This document shows positions 60,649-64,000 of a stretch of DNA of 64,000 bases, piece after piece. How positions within the stretch are numbered: position 1 is the first letter of the stretch; every line of letters starts with the position of its first letter. A program made the position numbers and the translations under genes. The stretch lies in the NCBI RefSeq assembly GCF_001188955.3, contig NZ_JPRF03000001.1:496001-560000 (forward strand), given 5' to 3'. Source of the stretch: Kitasatospora aureofaciens (lineage in GTDB: Bacteria > Actinomycetota > Actinomycetes > Streptomycetales > Streptomycetaceae). Below the pieces are notes generated by a model. That model was not told the DNA's origin. It worked only from the letters and a program-made list of their open reading frames with translations, and did not search any database.

Positions 60649-62288
60649 GGCAGCTCCTCGTGCTGTTCAGTGGAATCACCGGGTCCGCCCGGAGGCGTAC
60701 CGCGGGTGGGAGCCGGGACGCGGCCGTAGCCGCTCCCGGTGGCGGGCAGCCGACGGGTGAAGGGGAAGCCGGCCAGGGTGATGCCGGCGGCGGCCAGCAC
60801 GGCCACCTTTAGGCCGTCGAGCTGGGCCGTCCGGTAGGCCGAGACGACGGCGTCCGCCTCCTCCGGCGGGATCGAGGTCTTGGCGAGGGCAGCGGCGGCC
60901 TGGTCGGCAGGTACGAAGTTGAGCCCCGACTCGATCCGGATGCCGGCCTGTTGTCGGACCGTCTCCGAGACCGCCGGGTCCTTGGCCATCGCTGCCGTGA
61001 AGGCGGCCGCCAGGGCGCTGATCACGATGGCTCCGATCAGCGCGGTGCCCAGCGACGAGCCGAGGTTCTGAGCGGTGTACTGCAGCCCGCCTACCTCGCT
61101 GCGCTCGGACTCGCCGACACTCGACTGCACGACGTTGCCCAGCTGGGAGGCGAGCAGGCCCATGCCGAGACCGAGCAGCGCCATCGCCAGGGCGAAGGAC
61201 AGGTCGTCGAGTTCGGGCTCGATGGTGCCGAGCAGCCAGAGGGTCGCGGCGAAGAGCACCAGCAGGCCGGTCCGGACCACCGTGCGCGGGGACACGAACC
61301 TGTTCAGCGCGGGGCCGCTCAGCGCCGCCACGAGCATCGTGACCGACACGGGCAGCAGCCGCAGGCCGGTTTCGAAGGCGTTGAGCCCCAGCACCACCTG
61401 GAGGTAGAGCGGAATGGCGAAGAACAGGCCGAGCAGGATGACGTTCTGGCTGAACAGCATCAGCAGGCCGGAACGCAGGCTCGGAATGCGGAACAGGCTG
61501 AACCGCACCAACGGATCCGCCCGGTGCTCCTCCCAGAGGCGGAGGAGATAGAGCAGGACGAGGCCGAGGGCGATGACGAAGACCGTCGGGGAGAACCCGA
61601 AAACGGTGAAAGGGGGGTTGCGCGGATGGAGCCATCCCCACGAGCTGCTCTGCAGCACGGCCAGCACCACCAGGGCCAGTCCCGCGACCGACAGCAGCAC
61701 CCCGCCCAGGTCGAGCCGGGGCCGGGTCGCGGGCGCGGGCTGCGGCGTGATCCAGCGGATCAGGAGGAGGATGACCACCACGAGGACGGCCTCCCCGGCG
61801 AACACCAGGCGCCAGGTCAGGTACGTGGTCACCCACCCGCCGAGCAACGGGCCCACCGCGATCCCCGCACCGGCGAGGCCGCCGATGACCCCGTAGGAGA
61901 CCGCGCGGTCCCGGCCCTGGTAGGTGCTCGCCACGAGGGCGGCCAGGGCGGGGAGGACCAGCGCGGCACCGAAGCCCTCGATGACGGACCAGCCCAGTGC
62001 CAGCACCCCGAGCGTGGGCGCGACGGCGGTGAGCGCCGATCCCACCCCGTAGACGACGAGCCCGCCGGCGAACACCCGGCGGCGACCGAACATGTCGGCG
62101 AGTTTGCCGCCGGTGATCATGAAGGCTGCCATGACCAGCGTGTAGAGCGTGATGACCGCCTGGATCGCCGTCACCTCGGTGTCGAAGTCGATGACCAGCT
62201 GGCTGATCGACACGTTCATCACCGATGCGTCCAGCACCATGAGGAACTGCGCCATCCCCAGGATGATCAGCGCCTTCCACCGGTTCAC
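60645..62288 (-). CDS. MFS drug-efflux-type transporter (DHA2, 14 TM)
   Basis: 547 aa. GMAQFLMVLDASVMNVSISQ (motif D1), GGKLADMFGRRRVFAGG (motif A), LALGWSVIEGFGAALVLPAL (motif B) and GLAGAGIAVGPLLGGWVTTY (motif C), with 14 predicted helices, place it in the EmrB/QacA group. GTG 62288 has AGGAGGTGCC upstream. It is a proton-driven exporter of unknown substrate. First gene of a transcript with the DUF6325 and probably the SHOCT gene. Confidence 0.94.
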   Translation of the reverse strand: MNRWKALIILGMAQFLMVLDASVMNVSISQLVIDFDTEVTAIQAVITLYTLVMAAFMITGGKLADMFGRRRVFAGGLVVYGVGSALTAVAPTLGVLALGWSVIEGFGAALVLPALAALVASTYQGRDRAVSYGVIGGLAGAGIAVGPLLGGWVTTYLTWRLVFAGEAVLVVVILLLIRWITPQPAPATRPRLDLGGVLLSVAGLALVVLAVLQSSSWGWLHPRNPPFTVFGFSPTVFVIALGLVLLYLLRLWEEHRADPLVRFSLFRIPSLRSGLLMLFSQNVILLGLFFAIPLYLQVVLGLNAFETGLRLLPVSVTMLVAALSGPALNRFVSPRTVVRTGLLVLFAATLWLLGTIEPELDDLSFALAMALLGLGMGLLASQLGNVVQSSVGESERSEVGGLQYTAQNLGSSLGTALIGAIVISALAAAFTAAMAKDPAVSETVRQQAGIRIESGLNFVPADQAAAALAKTSIPPEEADAVVSAYRTAQLDGLKVAVLAAAGITLAGFPFTRRLPATGSGYGRVPAPTRGTPPGGPGDSTEQHEELP

Positions 62289-62364
62289 GGCACCTCCTGA
62301 AGGGTTCACGCGTCCGCGCTCGCGTCGATCCGGCCACGCTCACGTGTTCCGCGTGCTGTGGGCG

Positions 62365-62712
62365 TCACGTCCCCGTCCGCCGATGCGCCGGGTTGGCCGC
62401 CCTGACGCTTTCCCGGACGCGTCCTCGGACGTGGGCCATCGCGCCGGTCAGGAGGAGGAGGGCACTGATGAGGATCCAGCCGTCCCTCTCGTCGACGCTC
62501 AGAGCGGCGGGTGCGGGGCGGTCCGGCGCGGATGCACCGTGCGGAGCAGGGCGCAGCATCCCCTTGGCGATCGCGACGACGCCCGACAGCGCGTGCTTGA
62601 TCGCGCCTGCGATGATCATCGACGAGCCGATCACGACCCAGTCGACTCGTCCGAGCTCGGTGGGTCCGGTTGCGACGGTGCGACGCGTTACCAGGTGGTG
62701 GGTGCCGGGCAT
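62365..62712 (-). CDS. Small two-helix membrane protein, hypothetical
   Basis: 115 aa. Helix 1 VDWVVIGSSMIIAGAIKHAL and SGVVAIAKGML, a Pro-rich loop, helix 2 WILISALLLLTGAMAHV. The first part recalls the start of the DUF7144-type protein at 63434 (AAIMLIAGGIMAIFEGIAGI). It may be a shortened relative. A perfect island box lies 75 bp upstream, supporting it as a real stress gene. Confidence 0.75.
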   Translation of the reverse strand: MPGTHHLVTRRTVATGPTELGRVDWVVIGSSMIIAGAIKHALSGVVAIAKGMLRPAPHGASAPDRPAPAALSVDERDGWILISALLLLTGAMAHVRGRVRESVRAANPAHRRTGT

Positions 62713-62787
62713 GTGCCTCGCCTCCTTGCTGGATGCGGTGGGACGATCCCTACCTTCCGACGTTCGCAGGGCCCGCGCGAAGTGCCA

Positions 62788-62803
62788 TGGGCCGTCCGGC
62801 CCA
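62788..62803. promoter_or_regulatory. Candidate DosR/OsdR-type box
   Basis: TGGGCCGTCCGGCCCA, extended to CCATGGGCC/GGCCCATGG arms (9 bp each), 75 bp before the gene at 62712. Confidence 0.7.
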
Positions 62804-62875
62804 TGGCCCGGGGGGCCGGACGCCCGCAGGACTCCGCGTCACGGCGCCGTTCCTGTGCGCGACCGGACGACGGGC

Positions 62876-62913
62876 AGGGCCGTATGGACCACTGCCGCGG
62901 TCCGAGCGGCCCT
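62876..62913. promoter_or_regulatory. Two candidate DosR/OsdR-type boxes
   Basis: AGGGCCGTATGGACCA (62876-62891) and CGGTCCGAGCGGCCCT (62898-62913), 22 bp apart start to start, i.e. about two helix turns. They lie 86-124 bp before the STAS gene. Confidence 0.65.
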
Positions 62914-62999
62914 GCCCGGCCGGCGGGCCCGGCCCTACGGTGGCCACAGGGCTCCGGTTCCGGGGTCCGTCAGCCAGCCGAGCTAGCGAGGCGGTCGTA

Positions 63000-63437
63000 G
63001 TGGAAGACCACGACCCACTCCGCACCAGGACGGGGGACGCCCAGGGCGCCACGTCGGTGGCCTTGGAGGGCGAACTCGACATCGCCACCGCGCCGCTCCT
63101 GATCGACGCCGTCGTGCGGGCTCTCGCGGCTCGCCGGCCACGGCTGGACCTCGACGTAGCGGCCCTCACCTTCTGCGACGCCGCCGGTGTGCACGCCCTT
63201 CTCCAGGCCCGCCGGATCTGCCGCGTCCACTGTGCGGGGTTCCGGCTCGTCGGCGTCCGACCGGGGCTCGGCCGGATCCTCGTTCTCCTCCGCCTCACCG
63301 ACCTCCTGACTTCTCCGGCCGAGCCGGTCGGGAGCGGGGCGGGTGCCGGTTCACCGGATCCCCTCCACGCGAGTTCTCCCCCCTCTCGCCTCCCGTTCCC
63401 GGCGAGGCTGCCGCTACCGAAGGAGTCCATGTCATGA
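63000..63437 (+). CDS. STAS-domain protein (anti-sigma factor antagonist-like)
   Basis: 145 aa. TSVALEGELDIATAPLLIDA, then LDLDVAALTFCDAAGVHALL with the D-x-A position where phosphorylatable Ser normally sits (here DAAG, Ser replaced by Ala), and QARRICRVHCAGFRLVGVRP. The missing Ser suggests it cannot be switched off by an RsbW-type kinase. The C-terminal ~45 residues are Pro/Ser-rich. GTG 63000 has GAGG at 8 bp. Its end overlaps the next start by 4 bp. Confidence 0.88.
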   Translation: MEDHDPLRTRTGDAQGATSVALEGELDIATAPLLIDAVVRALAARRPRLDLDVAALTFCDAAGVHALLQARRICRVHCAGFRLVGVRPGLGRILVLLRLTDLLTSPAEPVGSGAGAGSPDPLHASSPPSRLPFPARLPLPKESMS

Positions 63438-63862
63438 CCAGCAGTGTCACCGATGCGGGCCGCACCGCCCAGGCACCCGAGAACCGTCCCTTCGTGACCG
63501 GGTGGACAGTCTTCGCCGCGATCATGCTGATCGCCGGCGGCATCATGGCGATCTTCGAGGGGATCGCCGGCATCGCCAAGGACAGCCTGATAGTCGTCAC
63601 CCGGCACTACGTGTACTCGATGAACACCACGGGATGGGGGTGGATCCACCTGATCCTCGGGGTCGTCCTCGTCCTGGCCGGTGTGGCGCTGTTCAGCGGC
63701 GCCGTCTGGGCCCGTGCCGTCGGCGTGGTCGTCGCCGGGCTGGGAATGATCGCGAACTTCCTGTGGCTGCCCTACTACCCGTTCTGGGCGGTCGTCCTGA
63801 TCGCGCTCGACGTCTTCGTCATCTGGGCGCTGTGCGTCGGAACGGTCAGAAAGGAGACCTGA
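63434..63862 (+). CDS. DUF7144-type four-helix membrane protein
   Basis: 142 aa with four helices: VFAAIMLIAGGIMAIFEGIA, WIHLILGVVLVLAGVALFSG, VGVVVAGLGMIANFLWLPY and PFWAVVLIALDVFVIWALCV. This is the usual arrangement of a family frequent in actinobacteria, biochemical role unknown. ATG overlaps the STAS stop, so both proteins are made from one message. Confidence 0.9.
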   Translation: MTSSVTDAGRTAQAPENRPFVTGWTVFAAIMLIAGGIMAIFEGIAGIAKDSLIVVTRHYVYSMNTTGWGWIHLILGVVLVLAGVALFSGAVWARAVGVVVAGLGMIANFLWLPYYPFWAVVLIALDVFVIWALCVGTVRKET

Positions 63863-63902
63863 CGGCCCGGAGGGCGCCCGTCCCGGGCCCTGACACCGTG
63901 GC

Positions 63903-63939
63903 CGGCCCGGCCCCCGGCGATCAGCCGGGGGCCGGGCCG
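63903..63939. terminator. 16-bp perfect hairpin
   Basis: CGGCCCGGCCCCCGGC-GATCA-GCCGGGGGCCGGGCCG, 41 bp after the membrane-protein stop and just before a convergent gene; works for both. Confidence 0.9.
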
Positions 63940-63952
63940 CTTCCCGTGGACC

Positions 63953-64000
63953 TCAGTCGTCGGCCGAGGCCGGCTCGGGCGTCGCCAGCAGCCGGGCCAG
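63953..64000 (-). CDS. C-terminal end of a gene running off the window
   Basis: Fifteen codons (LARLLATPEPASADD) and a TGA at 63953-63955 on the minus strand, convergent with the preceding gene and sharing its terminator. Too short to identify. Confidence 0.5.
   Translation of the reverse strand: MARLLATPEPASADD

Overview
The window is very GC-rich, with GTG starts, AGGAGG-type ribosome binding sites and 4-bp ATGA/GTGA gene overlaps. Its proteins are actinobacterial (universal stress proteins, Rv1733c-like membrane proteins, PPOX and CBS proteins, OmpR/DosR-type neighbours), so I infer a Streptomycetaceae chromosome (Streptomyces or Kitasatospora). No rRNA, tRNA or CRISPR array was seen.

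The gene content resembles the DosR dormancy regulon of Mycobacterium and the OsdR region of Streptomyces coelicolor. It holds five intact universal stress proteins and three broken ones, two Rv1733c-like membrane proteins, an Hsp20 chaperone and CBS-domain proteins. It also holds a phosphoribosyltransferase-hydrolase fusion, PEP synthase, a GNAT/acyl-CoA-synthetase protein and an anti-sigma-antagonist (STAS) protein. A recurring palindrome, consensus RGGGCC-N4-GGCCCY, lies upstream of at least eight of these genes. Its half-site geometry (5-bp arms, 4-bp spacer) is that of a DosR box. I propose it as the operator of a DosR/OsdR-type regulator encoded outside the window.

Layout. 0-3.4 kb: sugar ABC importer, whose first permease carries an inserted extracellular beta-domain. 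3.4-16.6 kb: stress genes (two-domain USP, DUF1540 protein, acyltransferase, PRTase-hydrolase, Hsp20, site-2 protease) mixed with fragments of PspA, a Ser/Thr kinase, USPs, FtsH, PyrH and CBS/DUF2267 proteins. 16.9-20.9 kb: archease-CapA-RtcB RNA-repair group, in which both archease and rtcB carry a single-base frameshift, followed by PRPP synthetase. 21.1-25.4 kb: mobile region, with an IS5-type transposase split into two inverted pieces and an aldo/keto reductase cut in two by a cassette (MarR regulator plus FMN reductase) bounded by IS701-like ends. 25.6-32.7 kb: damaged pncB, USP, decayed ftsH, an acyl carrier protein, an aquaporin, a DUF1918-HTH-PPOX fusion and more remnants. 32.8-40.5 kb: an intact nine-gene V/A-type ATPase operon, unusual beside the F-type enzyme expected in this group. 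40.6-42.2 kb: USP, then tail fragments of a ZIP transporter, a P-type ATPase and an alcohol dehydrogenase. 42.4-64 kb: almost undamaged genes: pirin/AhpD pair, PPOX, USPs, PEP synthase, APC permease, flavodoxin, Rv1733c-like protein, GH65 phosphorylase, Pat-like acetyltransferase, CBS-BON protein, ClC channel, SHOCT protein, DUF6325/MFS pair, STAS and DUF7144 proteins.

Reading: a stress/dormancy island devoted to redox and energy economy (phosphorolysis of disaccharides, PEP recovery, ion-gradient ATPase, nucleotide salvage, protein protection). About twenty broken or chimeric genes are concentrated left of 42.3 kb. Single-base frameshifts could be sequencing errors. The deletion fusions and isolated gene tails cannot be.
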